Assembly (NCBI GenBank): GCA_027485815.1
Contig: JAIXQE010000086.1
Location: forward strand, 1 to 64,000
Reading direction: 5' to 3'
DNA: 64,000 bases
DNA from: Opitutaceae bacterium
GTDB taxonomy: Bacteria; Verrucomicrobiota; Verrucomicrobiia; Opitutales; Opitutaceae
Under the pieces are notes generated by a model. It saw only the letters and a list, made by a program, of their open reading frames with translations, did no database searches and was not told where the DNA came from. Below, one piece after another: positions 15,778-22,905 of this stretch. The position numbers and the translations under genes were made by a program. How positions within the stretch are numbered: position 1 is the stretch's first letter; each line of letters opens with the position of its first letter.

Positions 15778-18477
15778 ATGCCCGTCCTCCGCCGCCCTGC
15801 CCTGTCCCGCATCCCGGCCCTGCTGCCGCTGCTCGCCCTCGCGGCTCTCCTGCCCCCGCCGGCTCCCGCCGCCGCCCCCAAGGCCGCGAAGAAGGCCGCG
15901 CCCCCCAAGGTCGCCGCCTCGACAGCGCCGTGGGTCGAGACCGATTTCCCGTTCTTCTCGTCCATTCTCGACGCCCGCGCGGCGGGACCCGGGCTGCCCA
16001 CGGACAACCTCGCGCCGCGCGGCCTCGTGCTGAACCTCGGCGGCGGCCTCTGGGCGGGCTTCGACCCCGACCTGCTGCGGCTCGTGGCCCTGTGGCGCGG
16101 GGAGGGCGTCACCGCGGCCGCGCTCGCCCCCGGTTCCTACCACGACATCGCCCGGAAGACGCCCGGCGGACAGGAGAAGCTCCCGCAACCCGCCGGCAAC
16201 GTGTGGCTCGCCACGGGGGTGCACCCTGGCTGGCAGCGGGCGGGCGCGCTGGACCTGGCGGATCCGCGTTCGCCGGCGCCAAGCCCCGAGGAGCCGGGCC
16301 GCGGACCGCTGCCGCCGGAACGCGGGCGCTTCCGCGCGATCCACCTGCTGCCGGACGGCGCCGTCCTCGAGTCCGAGGTCGCGGGGGCGGCGGTGCGCGA
16401 GCGGTTCTTCGCCGCGGGCACCGCCGCGGAACCGGCGATCGGCCGCACGTTGGAGATCGGACCCGGCCCCGCCCTGCGCCTGCTCGCCGGCCGCGCCGCG
16501 GCGGGCGTGGGAATCCGCCTCGCCCCCCCCACGACCCCCAGCGGGGCCGCCCTCACGGTGGAACAGGGGATGCACATCGTGGACGTGCCCGCGCGCACCG
16601 CACCGCTGCGATTTACCCTGCTGACGGGTCCGGGATCCGCGGCGGCGGCCCCGGCCGGAGAACCGCCGGCGCTCGCCGGGCGCAACCGGGCGCGCTGGCC
16701 GGAGGAGTTGGCGACCGCCGTGACCGCGGCCGCCGCGACCGCCGCGTTCGTCATCGATCCCATCGGCCTCCCCGACCCGAATCCGCGACGCCGCGCCGTG
16801 CGGCCCAGCGATATCCAGTTCCTCCCGGACGGCACCGGCGCGGTCGTCACGATCGACGGCGATGTCTGGCTGGTGCGGGGCCTGCACGAGCCGGCCGGAG
16901 CGGTGCGCTGGCGCCGATTCGCCTCCGGGCTGCACGAGCCAATGTCCCTCGCGGTGCGCGGCGAGGAGCTGATGGCCTTCGATCGCAACGGCGTCTGGCG
17001 CCTGCGCGACCTCGACGGGGACGGCGAGGCGGACGTGCACGAGCTCTTCTCGAACGCCTTCGGCCAGACGGCGGACCTGCGCGAGTTCCCCTCCCAGATT
17101 CGCCCCGCGCCGGGCGGCGAATTCGTGATCGCCAAGGGCGGGCAGCAAGCGACCACCCAGGGCAAGCACAACGGCAGCGTGCTGCGCCTCTCCGCCGACG
17201 GGCGCACGGCCACCGTCCTCGGCTACGGCTTCCGCCAGCCCAACATCGGCGTCGACCCGCGGACCGGGCTCGTCACCTCCAGCGACCAACAGGGCCACTA
17301 CATCCCTTCGACCCCGCTGCATATCGTGCGCGACGGCCGTTTCCATGGCTTCCTGCCCCCCTTCGCGCCCATCGAGCAGTATCCGGAGCCGGTCGTGGAA
17401 CCGCTGTTGTGGATCCCGCACCCGGTGAACGCGTCCGCGCTCTCGCAGGTGTGGCTGCACGACGCCCGGCTCGGCCCGCTCAACGGCAGCCTCGTCCACA
17501 TCGGCTACAACCGCCCCGAACTGTTTCAGGTGCTGCTGAACCGCCGCGGCGCGGAACCGCAGGCCGCCGTCGTGAGCATCACGCGCGGCTTCGCGTTTCC
17601 CCCGCTGAACGGCGCCGTCAACCCGCGCGACGGCCTGCTCTACGTCGCCGGTTTCCAGGTCCTCGGCTGGGGCAACGTGATCGACGTGCCCGCGGGCTTC
17701 GGGCGCCTGCGCCACACCGGGAGGCCGGACCCGCTGCCCCGGGAACTCGCGGTGCTCGACCGCGGCGTGCTGCTGCGCTTCGGGTCCGAGCTGGACCCGC
17801 GGCGTGCGACCGACCCGGCGAGCTACTCCCTGCAGTCGTGGTCCTACCGCCGGACCCACAAGTACGGCTCCGCCCAGTACAAGGCGGACGGCTCCCCGGG
17901 CCAGGATGCCCTCACGTCCAGCGCCGCCTACCTGTCACGCGATGGGCGCTCCGTGTTCGTTGCCGTGCCCGGGCTCCGGCCGGTGTCGCAGCTGCGCGTG
18001 GGCTGGTCGCTTGCGACGGCCGCGGGCGAACGTCTCGAGGAGAATGCCTACACCACTCCACGCGAACTGACGCCCTTCGATCCGGAGCGGGAGGGCTTCG
18101 GACCGCTGACGATCGACCTCACCCCGCGGACGGCGGTCGTCGCCTCCGCGCCCGGGATCGCGAGCGCGGAGGAAGGCGCGCGCCTCGCGCAGCTGTTCGC
18201 CTGCACTGCCTGCCACGGCGCGGGCCAGGACCTCGCGGTCGCGCGCTCCGGTCCGCCCTGGCAGGGGCTGTACGGGAGCGAGCGCACCGTCTACGTGGGC
18301 GGCAAGGCGGTGACGGTGAAGGTCGACGAGGCGTACCTGCGCGAGTCGATCCTCGACCCCACCGCGAAACTCGCGGCGGGCTTCGAGAAGGGGGAGTACG
18401 CGATGGCCAGCTTTGCGGGCGTGCTCTCGGACACGCAGGTCGAGTCGCTCATCCTGCACCTCAAGACGCTGCGCTGA
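15778..18477 (+). CDS. Secreted DUF6797-type protein with C-terminal haem c domain
   Basis: An 899-aa protein with signal peptide MPVLRRPALSRIPALLPLLALAALL and a low-complexity Ala/Pro/Lys linker (APKAAKKAAPPKVAAS). The next ~350 residues carry the conserved start WVETDFPFFSSILDAR and resemble the DUF6797 module found in Verrucomicrobia. A propeller-like region follows (DIQFLPDGTGAVVTIDGDVW, LRDLDGDGEADVHELFSN), with a calcium-loop-like DLDGDGEAD. At the end is a cytochrome c-like domain with one CTACH motif near residue 809 and a downstream YLRESILDPTAKLAAGF. It probably functions as a periplasmic electron-transfer dehydrogenase subunit; the substrate is unknown. It shares the overall plan of the two other haem proteins here but differs in its N-terminal half. 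Confidence 0.82.
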   Translation: MPVLRRPALSRIPALLPLLALAALLPPPAPAAAPKAAKKAAPPKVAASTAPWVETDFPFFSSILDARAAGPGLPTDNLAPRGLVLNLGGGLWAGFDPDLLRLVALWRGEGVTAAALAPGSYHDIARKTPGGQEKLPQPAGNVWLATGVHPGWQRAGALDLADPRSPAPSPEEPGRGPLPPERGRFRAIHLLPDGAVLESEVAGAAVRERFFAAGTAAEPAIGRTLEIGPGPALRLLAGRAAAGVGIRLAPPTTPSGAALTVEQGMHIVDVPARTAPLRFTLLTGPGSAAAAPAGEPPALAGRNRARWPEELATAVTAAAATAAFVIDPIGLPDPNPRRRAVRPSDIQFLPDGTGAVVTIDGDVWLVRGLHEPAGAVRWRRFASGLHEPMSLAVRGEELMAFDRNGVWRLRDLDGDGEADVHELFSNAFGQTADLREFPSQIRPAPGGEFVIAKGGQQATTQGKHNGSVLRLSADGRTATVLGYGFRQPNIGVDPRTGLVTSSDQQGHYIPSTPLHIVRDGRFHGFLPPFAPIEQYPEPVVEPLLWIPHPVNASALSQVWLHDARLGPLNGSLVHIGYNRPELFQVLLNRRGAEPQAAVVSITRGFAFPPLNGAVNPRDGLLYVAGFQVLGWGNVIDVPAGFGRLRHTGRPDPLPRELAVLDRGVLLRFGSELDPRRATDPASYSLQSWSYRRTHKYGSAQYKADGSPGQDALTSSAAYLSRDGRSVFVAVPGLRPVSQLRVGWSLATAAGERLEENAYTTPRELTPFDPEREGFGPLTIDLTPRTAVVASAPGIASAEEGARLAQLFACTACHGAGQDLAVARSGPPWQGLYGSERTVYVGGKAVTVKVDEAYLRESILDPTAKLAAGFEKGEYAMASFAGVLSDTQVESLILHLKTLR

Positions 18478-18495
18478 CGCGCGGCCCGGAGACCT

Positions 18496-19884
18496 TCAGC
18501 GCGGCGCCGCGGCCGGGGCCGGCGGGTCCTCGTTTGGCGTGCCGCGCCAGCGCGGGGCGGCGTTGTCCCGGTCCCACGCCTCCCAGCGGGCGCGCAACTC
18601 CGCCGCCACCGCGGGCTGGGCGGCGGCCAGGTCGCGGGTCTCCCCCGGATCGGCCGCGAGGTCGTACAATTGCCAGCCGCTGTTCGTCCGGGCCTCGAAG
18701 TCGCGCCAATCGACCAGCTTCCAGCGCCCCTGGCGCACCGCCCGCTGCGGCCCGAAGCGCCAGAAGAGCGCGTCCCGGGCGGGCGCCGCCGCCTGGCCGG
18801 CCAGCACCGGGAGCAGGTTGACGCCGTCCAGCGAGCCTTCGGGCGCGACGCCCGCCGCAGCGAGGGCGGTGGGCGCGAGGTCGAGCGCCGAGACGGGGAC
18901 CGCGCACGTCGTGCCCGCCGGGAGGCGGCCGGGCCAGGCAGCGAGGAAGGGCACGCGGATGCCGCCCTCGAACATCTGCCCCTTGTCGCCCCGCAGCGGC
19001 GCGTTGCGGCCCGTGTTGTAGGCGAAGAACGGCTTGCGCCCGGCGCCGCCATTGTCGCTGAGGAAGAAGATCAGGGTGTCGCGGTCGCGCCCCGTCGCGC
19101 GCAGGTGCGCCGTGAGGCGGCCGACGGCGTCATCGAGGCCGAGGAGGAGCGAGAGGTAGCCGCGGCGGGCCGGGTCCTGCACCGCGGCCGGGAGGCGGGC
19201 GAGGGTGTCGGGGGCGATCTCCAGCGGGGTATGGACGGCGTTGTAGGCTAGGAACAGGAACCAGGGCCGGCCCGCGTGGCGGTCGATGAAGCGCACGGCC
19301 TCGGTGGTGAACAGGTCCGTGGCGTGTCCCTCCACGCGCTGCGGCTCGCGGCCGCGGTGGATGAGGTTCAGCGACTGCGCGGTCCCGAACTTGGGCGCGG
19401 CGTCGGCCCGGAGCTGGAAGTTGTGCGCGCCGACCAGGAAGCCGTAGAACTCGTCGAAGCCGCGGGCCTGCGGGTGATGCCGCGGACTGAAGCCCAGGTG
19501 CCATTTACCCACCAGGCCCGTGGCATAGCCGGCGTCACGGAGGCGGTCGGCCAGGGTCCGCTCGCCCAGGGGCAGGCCGAGGTCCTCGGGCGCGCCGACG
19601 TGCGGGTTGAACTCGTGGCCGAAGCGCGTCTGGTACCGCCCGGTCAGGAACCCGGCGCGGGACGGGCTGCAATAGGGCGCCGACACGTAGCCGTCGGTGC
19701 AGCGCACGCCCGAGCGCGCCAGGGCGTCGAGGTGCGGAGTCGGGACCTCGGCGCCGCCCTGCACGCCCAGGTCCGCGTAGCCGAGGTCGTCGGCCATGAT
19801 GACGAGGACGTTGGGCCGGGGGGCCGGCGCGGCGAGGAGCGGGGCGGCCCACAAGGCCAGGAAGAGCAGGCGGGGGCGGGGCAT
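18496..19884 (-). CDS. Exported sulfatase, arylsulfatase A / GALNS-like
   Basis: A 462-aa sulfatase. The start at 19884 (MPRPRLLFLALWAAPLLAAP) is preferred over one ten codons earlier because it gives a clean signal peptide. It has PNVLVIMADDLGYADLG with metal aspartates D32/D33 and the formylglycine motif C72-S-P-S-R76 (CSPSRAGFLTGRYQ). GKWHLGFSPRHHPQARGFDEFYGF and FFLSDNGGAGRK are typical of the arylsulfatase A/N-acetylgalactosamine-6-sulfatase branch. The acting compartment is the periplasm or outside. Tail-to-tail with the haem protein ending at 18477, and 26 bp downstream of a rhomboid-like gene on the same strand. Confidence 0.92.
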   Translation of the reverse strand: MPRPRLLFLALWAAPLLAAPAPRPNVLVIMADDLGYADLGVQGGAEVPTPHLDALARSGVRCTDGYVSAPYCSPSRAGFLTGRYQTRFGHEFNPHVGAPEDLGLPLGERTLADRLRDAGYATGLVGKWHLGFSPRHHPQARGFDEFYGFLVGAHNFQLRADAAPKFGTAQSLNLIHRGREPQRVEGHATDLFTTEAVRFIDRHAGRPWFLFLAYNAVHTPLEIAPDTLARLPAAVQDPARRGYLSLLLGLDDAVGRLTAHLRATGRDRDTLIFFLSDNGGAGRKPFFAYNTGRNAPLRGDKGQMFEGGIRVPFLAAWPGRLPAGTTCAVPVSALDLAPTALAAAGVAPEGSLDGVNLLPVLAGQAAAPARDALFWRFGPQRAVRQGRWKLVDWRDFEARTNSGWQLYDLAADPGETRDLAAAQPAVAAELRARWEAWDRDNAAPRWRGTPNEDPPAPAAAPR

Positions 19885-19910
19885 GGATTCGGGGGCACCG
19901 CCCGGCCGGA

Positions 19911-20792
19911 TCACGCCCTGGGCCGGCGACGCTGCAGGTCCTCGCGGGCGGCCTCCAGCCGGGCGCGCTCGGCGGGGGTGAGGCTGTGGAGGCCGGACTG
20001 GGCGATCTTGTCGAGCAGCGCGTCGACCTCAGCCATCGGCGCGGCGACCGGCGGCGTGGTTCCGGCGCTTCGGCTGGCGCCGGCGCGGGCGGCCACCGGC
20101 ACGGGCGCGCCCCGGGGTACGGGCGCCGGCGCCGGGGTGGGCCGCGCCCAGCGGAAACGGGGGAGCCGGGGCCAGTTCCAGCGGCCCTGGTGATGCCGGA
20201 TGAACGCGAACGCGAAGCCCGAGGTGGCGGCGAGCTCGAGCAGGCGGACCCCGTCGCGGGCGCCGAGCGCCATCAGCGCGCCGAGGGCCAGCAGGCCCCA
20301 CGCGACCCAGCGGGCCAGCAGGTTGAACAGCAGTGCCGCGTCCGGAAACAGGGTCGCGAAGGCGATGAACACCGCGAAGGCCCCGGTGCCGCCGGCGAAG
20401 CTGGCGGGCAGTACGGGCGCGAGCGCGGTGAAGACCAAAGGCCGGACCAGGTAAAGGCCGGCGAAGAGCCGCAGGAAATCCCGGCGCCCGAGGGAACGTT
20501 CCACCTCGCGCCCGAACCACGCCAGCATCAGCAGCTCGATCGCCAAGCCCAGCGAGGGCGGGTTCATCAGCCCGTAGGTCAGCACCCGCCACACCTCGCC
20601 CCGCCACACCGCCTCCCCGTGGAACGACAGCACCGAGATCACCCCGTCCGCCCGCGCGAACTGGAGCCCGGTCGTGACCAGCATCGACGCCACCAGGGCG
20701 GCCACGAGCAGGTGCACCGCGTACACGGGGTGGCCGCGCCACCAGGTGACGGGACCGTGCTCCTCCGGGCTTTCGAAGTCGTAACGACTCAT
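19911..20792 (-). CDS. Rhomboid-fold membrane protein, probably catalytically inactive
   Basis: A 293-aa protein with about six hydrophobic segments. Rhomboid hallmarks are visible: the WR motif after TM1 (GEVWRVLTYGLMNP), the E-x-x-x-G-R segment (GREVERSLGRRDFLRLF) and a Gly-rich TM4 start (FAGGTGAFAV). The position of the catalytic Ser in the usual GxSG reads GGTG, and the last membrane helix (LAATSGFAFAFIRHHQG) lacks the catalytic His, so proteolysis is unlikely. The C-terminus (VDALLDKIAQSGLHSLTPAERARLEAARE) matches the short helical DUF6576-type tail found on many rhomboid-like proteins of Bacteroidetes/PVC bacteria. A role as a membrane adaptor is possible but unproven. Confidence 0.8.
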   Translation of the reverse strand: MSRYDFESPEEHGPVTWWRGHPVYAVHLLVAALVASMLVTTGLQFARADGVISVLSFHGEAVWRGEVWRVLTYGLMNPPSLGLAIELLMLAWFGREVERSLGRRDFLRLFAGLYLVRPLVFTALAPVLPASFAGGTGAFAVFIAFATLFPDAALLFNLLARWVAWGLLALGALMALGARDGVRLLELAATSGFAFAFIRHHQGRWNWPRLPRFRWARPTPAPAPVPRGAPVPVAARAGASRSAGTTPPVAAPMAEVDALLDKIAQSGLHSLTPAERARLEAAREDLQRRRPRA

Positions 20793-20858
20793 CGCGCTGC
20801 TGGAACGATGGGTGGCGTGCAGGGGCTGGCAAGCCGCGATGACGCCGGCCCCCGCCGC

Positions 20859-22196
20859 TCACACCCCGAAGCCGGGCCGGTAGTCCTTGGTGAGGAAGGC
20901 GTTGGCCGCCGGGACGTTCGTGACCTCGTGCCGGACGCCGTCCCATTCGAGGCGGCGGCGCGCGCGGATCGCCACGTTGCTGAGCAGCACCATCTCGGTG
21001 AGGCGCGCGGAATACTCGAAGTTGGCGCCCGCGGCCGGCCCATCCTTGCAGGCCCGGACCCATTCGGCGAAGTGGTTTCCACCCGGGATGCGCGGCACGG
21101 TCTTGGGCGGCAGCGCCGCGGCCTGCGCCTGCATCCGCGACTCGGGCAGCAGCCGGAGGGTGAAGTAATTCGGATCCGCGATCGCCGCGGCCCGCGTGCC
21201 GAGGATCAGCGTCGCGTTCTCCGGCAACTTGCGTCCCGCCTCGAACTCCGGCGGGAGCGGCGGCGTCAGGCGCCCGTCGTACCAGCACCACTTCAGCGGC
21301 GGCCGCGTGCCCCGCGCGGGGAACTCGTAGGTCACCACCGAGGCGGTGGGCGCGCTCAGCTCGGTCTGGCCCGCGGCGACGGCCTCGATCGCGGCGGGCG
21401 CCGGCAGGTCGAGCGCCCAAAAGCCGCCATCCATCATGTGGCACCCCATGTCTCCCAGCGCCCCGGTGCCAAAATCCCAGAAGCCGCGCCACGCGAACGG
21501 CAGGTACATCGGATCGTAGGGCCGGGCGGGCGCGACCCCGAGCCAGAGGTCCCAGTCGAGCCCCGCCGGCACCACGGGCCGCAGCTTGCTGTGATCGGGG
21601 GCCTTCACCCCCTGCGGCCAGATCGGCCGGTCCGTCCACGAATGGATCTCCCGCACCTCGCCCAAAATGCCCGCGTCGTACCACTCCTTCAGCAGCCGCA
21701 TCCCCTCGCCCGCGTGACCCTGGTTGCCCATCTGGGTCGCAACCTTCCGCTCCCGCGCCACCCGGGCCAGCTCGTGCACCTCGCGGACGGTGTGCGCCAT
21801 CGGCTTCTCGACGAACACGTGCTTGCCCAGCGCCATCGCCGCCAGCGCGATCGGATAGTGCATGTGGTCCGGCGTCGAGATCGTGACCGCATCGATCCGC
21901 GACCCGAGCCGGTCGAGCATCACCCGGTAATCCTGGAAGAACGGCACGCCCGGGTGCGCCTTGACCGTGCGCGCCGCGCGCGCCTCGTCGACGTCGCACA
22001 GGGCGACCAGATTCTCCTCCTTCATCGCGGCCACCGCCGCGGCGCCGCGGCCGCCCACGCCCACGCAGGCCACGTTCAGGCGCGCGCCGGGCGAGGCTCC
22101 ACCCTGGCTCCGCAGGACGGCGGGGAAGGCGAGCGCGCCGGAGGCGGTGGCGAGGAAGGAACGGCGCGCGAGCGGGGCGGCGGGGTGGTGGGGCAT
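20859..22196 (-). CDS. Tat-exported Gfo/Idh/MocA family oxidoreductase
   Basis: A 445-aa protein with a twin-arginine signal (RRSFLATASGALAFPAVL, arginines 11-12), so it should be exported folded, presumably with bound cofactor. The Rossmann nucleotide site is GVGGRG (46-51) and the catalytic-site EKP lies at 130-132 (KHVFVEKPMAHT). The C-terminal GFO/IDH-like domain contains FWDFGTGALGDMGCHMMD and GGNHFAEWVRACKDG. This secreted branch is highly expanded in PVC bacteria and is presumed to oxidise or isomerise sugars; related Tat-exported members act on glycosides with recycled NAD. The substrate is unknown. It lies between the rhomboid-like gene and two small hypothetical genes with no obvious operon partner. 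Confidence 0.9.
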   Translation of the reverse strand: MPHHPAAPLARRSFLATASGALAFPAVLRSQGGASPGARLNVACVGVGGRGAAAVAAMKEENLVALCDVDEARAARTVKAHPGVPFFQDYRVMLDRLGSRIDAVTISTPDHMHYPIALAAMALGKHVFVEKPMAHTVREVHELARVARERKVATQMGNQGHAGEGMRLLKEWYDAGILGEVREIHSWTDRPIWPQGVKAPDHSKLRPVVPAGLDWDLWLGVAPARPYDPMYLPFAWRGFWDFGTGALGDMGCHMMDGGFWALDLPAPAAIEAVAAGQTELSAPTASVVTYEFPARGTRPPLKWCWYDGRLTPPLPPEFEAGRKLPENATLILGTRAAAIADPNYFTLRLLPESRMQAQAAALPPKTVPRIPGGNHFAEWVRACKDGPAAGANFEYSARLTEMVLLSNVAIRARRRLEWDGVRHEVTNVPAANAFLTKDYRPGFGV

Positions 22197-22264
22197 CCCC
22201 GCAGCCTGCCCCGCGGGCGGGCACGCGTCCAGCCCCGCGCGCCCCTCCGCCCGGGACCGCGCGC

Positions 22265-22453
22265 TCAGGCGGCGAGCGGCCGACGCTCCGTGCGCCACGC
22301 CAGCCCGCGCCGGGCGAGCCGCACCCGCAGCTCCGCCGCGACCGCGTCCCAACGCGCCGGCGTCTCCACCACCCGCCACTCGTCCCGCATCCGGCGCACC
22401 AGCGCCTCCGGCAGGACCATCACCCCGTAGCACCGACGATTGTTCGAGTTCAT
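22265..22453 (-). CDS. Small hypothetical protein (62 aa)
   Basis: A 62-aa basic protein beginning MNSNNRRCYGVMVLPEALVRR. I recognise no family. It has a predicted helical, Arg/Leu/Ala-rich C-terminal half (VAAELRVRLARRGLAWRTERR) and no signal peptide or membrane segment. The gene is divergent from the small gene at 22567, with a striking palindrome between them. In GC-rich DNA a frame of this size could be open by chance. In favour of it being real is the N-terminal Met-Asn-Ser-Asn-Asn, encoded by AT-richer codons than the surrounding sequence. Confidence 0.45.
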   Translation of the reverse strand: MNSNNRRCYGVMVLPEALVRRMRDEWRVVETPARWDAVAAELRVRLARRGLAWRTERRPLAA

Positions 22454-22496
22454 AAGGGCAGCTTAGCAGGGGGGTGGGCCACGGGCTGTCCCACGC

Positions 22497-22516
22497 TGTC
22501 CCCGATTTTGGGGACA
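22497..22516. promoter_or_regulatory. Perfect inverted repeat between two small divergent genes
   Basis: TGTCCCC, six bases, then GGGGACA. A related half-site, CTGTCCC, occurs about 11 bp to the left, giving a repeated CTGTCCC pattern. It lies between the 62-aa gene (start 22453) and the 105-aa gene (start 22567). It could be an operator for a dimeric regulator, or a REP-like hairpin; the sequence does not decide between them. Confidence 0.45.
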
Positions 22517-22566
22517 AGCGGGTCTCGGCGCGCGTCCGCTCCCCCGCAGGCTCGCCGTCGCAACCG

Positions 22567-22884
22567 ATGAAAAACACACATTCCTCCCGCTTCTCCGCCC
22601 CCTCCGGCGGCCACCACCGCGCCGGCGGCTCCGGCCAGGCACCCTGCAAGGTGCTCCGCTTGGGCCGCGTCAAGGCCAGCATCTGGGAAAACGCCGCCGA
22701 AGACCGGCCCTTCTACAACGTGAAGTTCACGCGCACCTACGTCGACGAGCAGAAGCAGTTCAAGGACAGCGACAGCTTCGGCCGCGACGAACTGCTCCTC
22801 CTCGCCAAGCTCGCCGACCTTGCCCACACCTTCGTCTGCGACCAGGCCGCCGCCCAGGCACGGCCCACGGAGTCCGCCGCCTAA
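22567..22884 (+). CDS. Conserved hypothetical protein (105 aa)
   Basis: A 105-aa soluble protein with a disordered, Ser/Gly/His-rich first 25 residues followed by a compact domain: VLRLGRVKASIWENAAEDRPFYNVKFTRTY, then KDSDSFGRDELLLLAKLADLAHTFV. I recall a widespread family of small uncharacterised proteins with the same plan (R-V-K-A-x-I-W-x-N ... F-Y-N-V ... S-F-G-R-D-x-L-L-x-L-A-K), often in planctomycetes, proteobacteria and mobile elements; its function is unknown. The start at 22567 is the first methionine that precedes the domain without an atypical leader. The next gene is convergent at 22906. Confidence 0.75.
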   Translation: MKNTHSSRFSAPSGGHHRAGGSGQAPCKVLRLGRVKASIWENAAEDRPFYNVKFTRTYVDEQKQFKDSDSFGRDELLLLAKLADLAHTFVCDQAAAQARPTESAA

Positions 22885-22905
22885 CCCCGGGGCCGCGTCG
22901 CGCGC

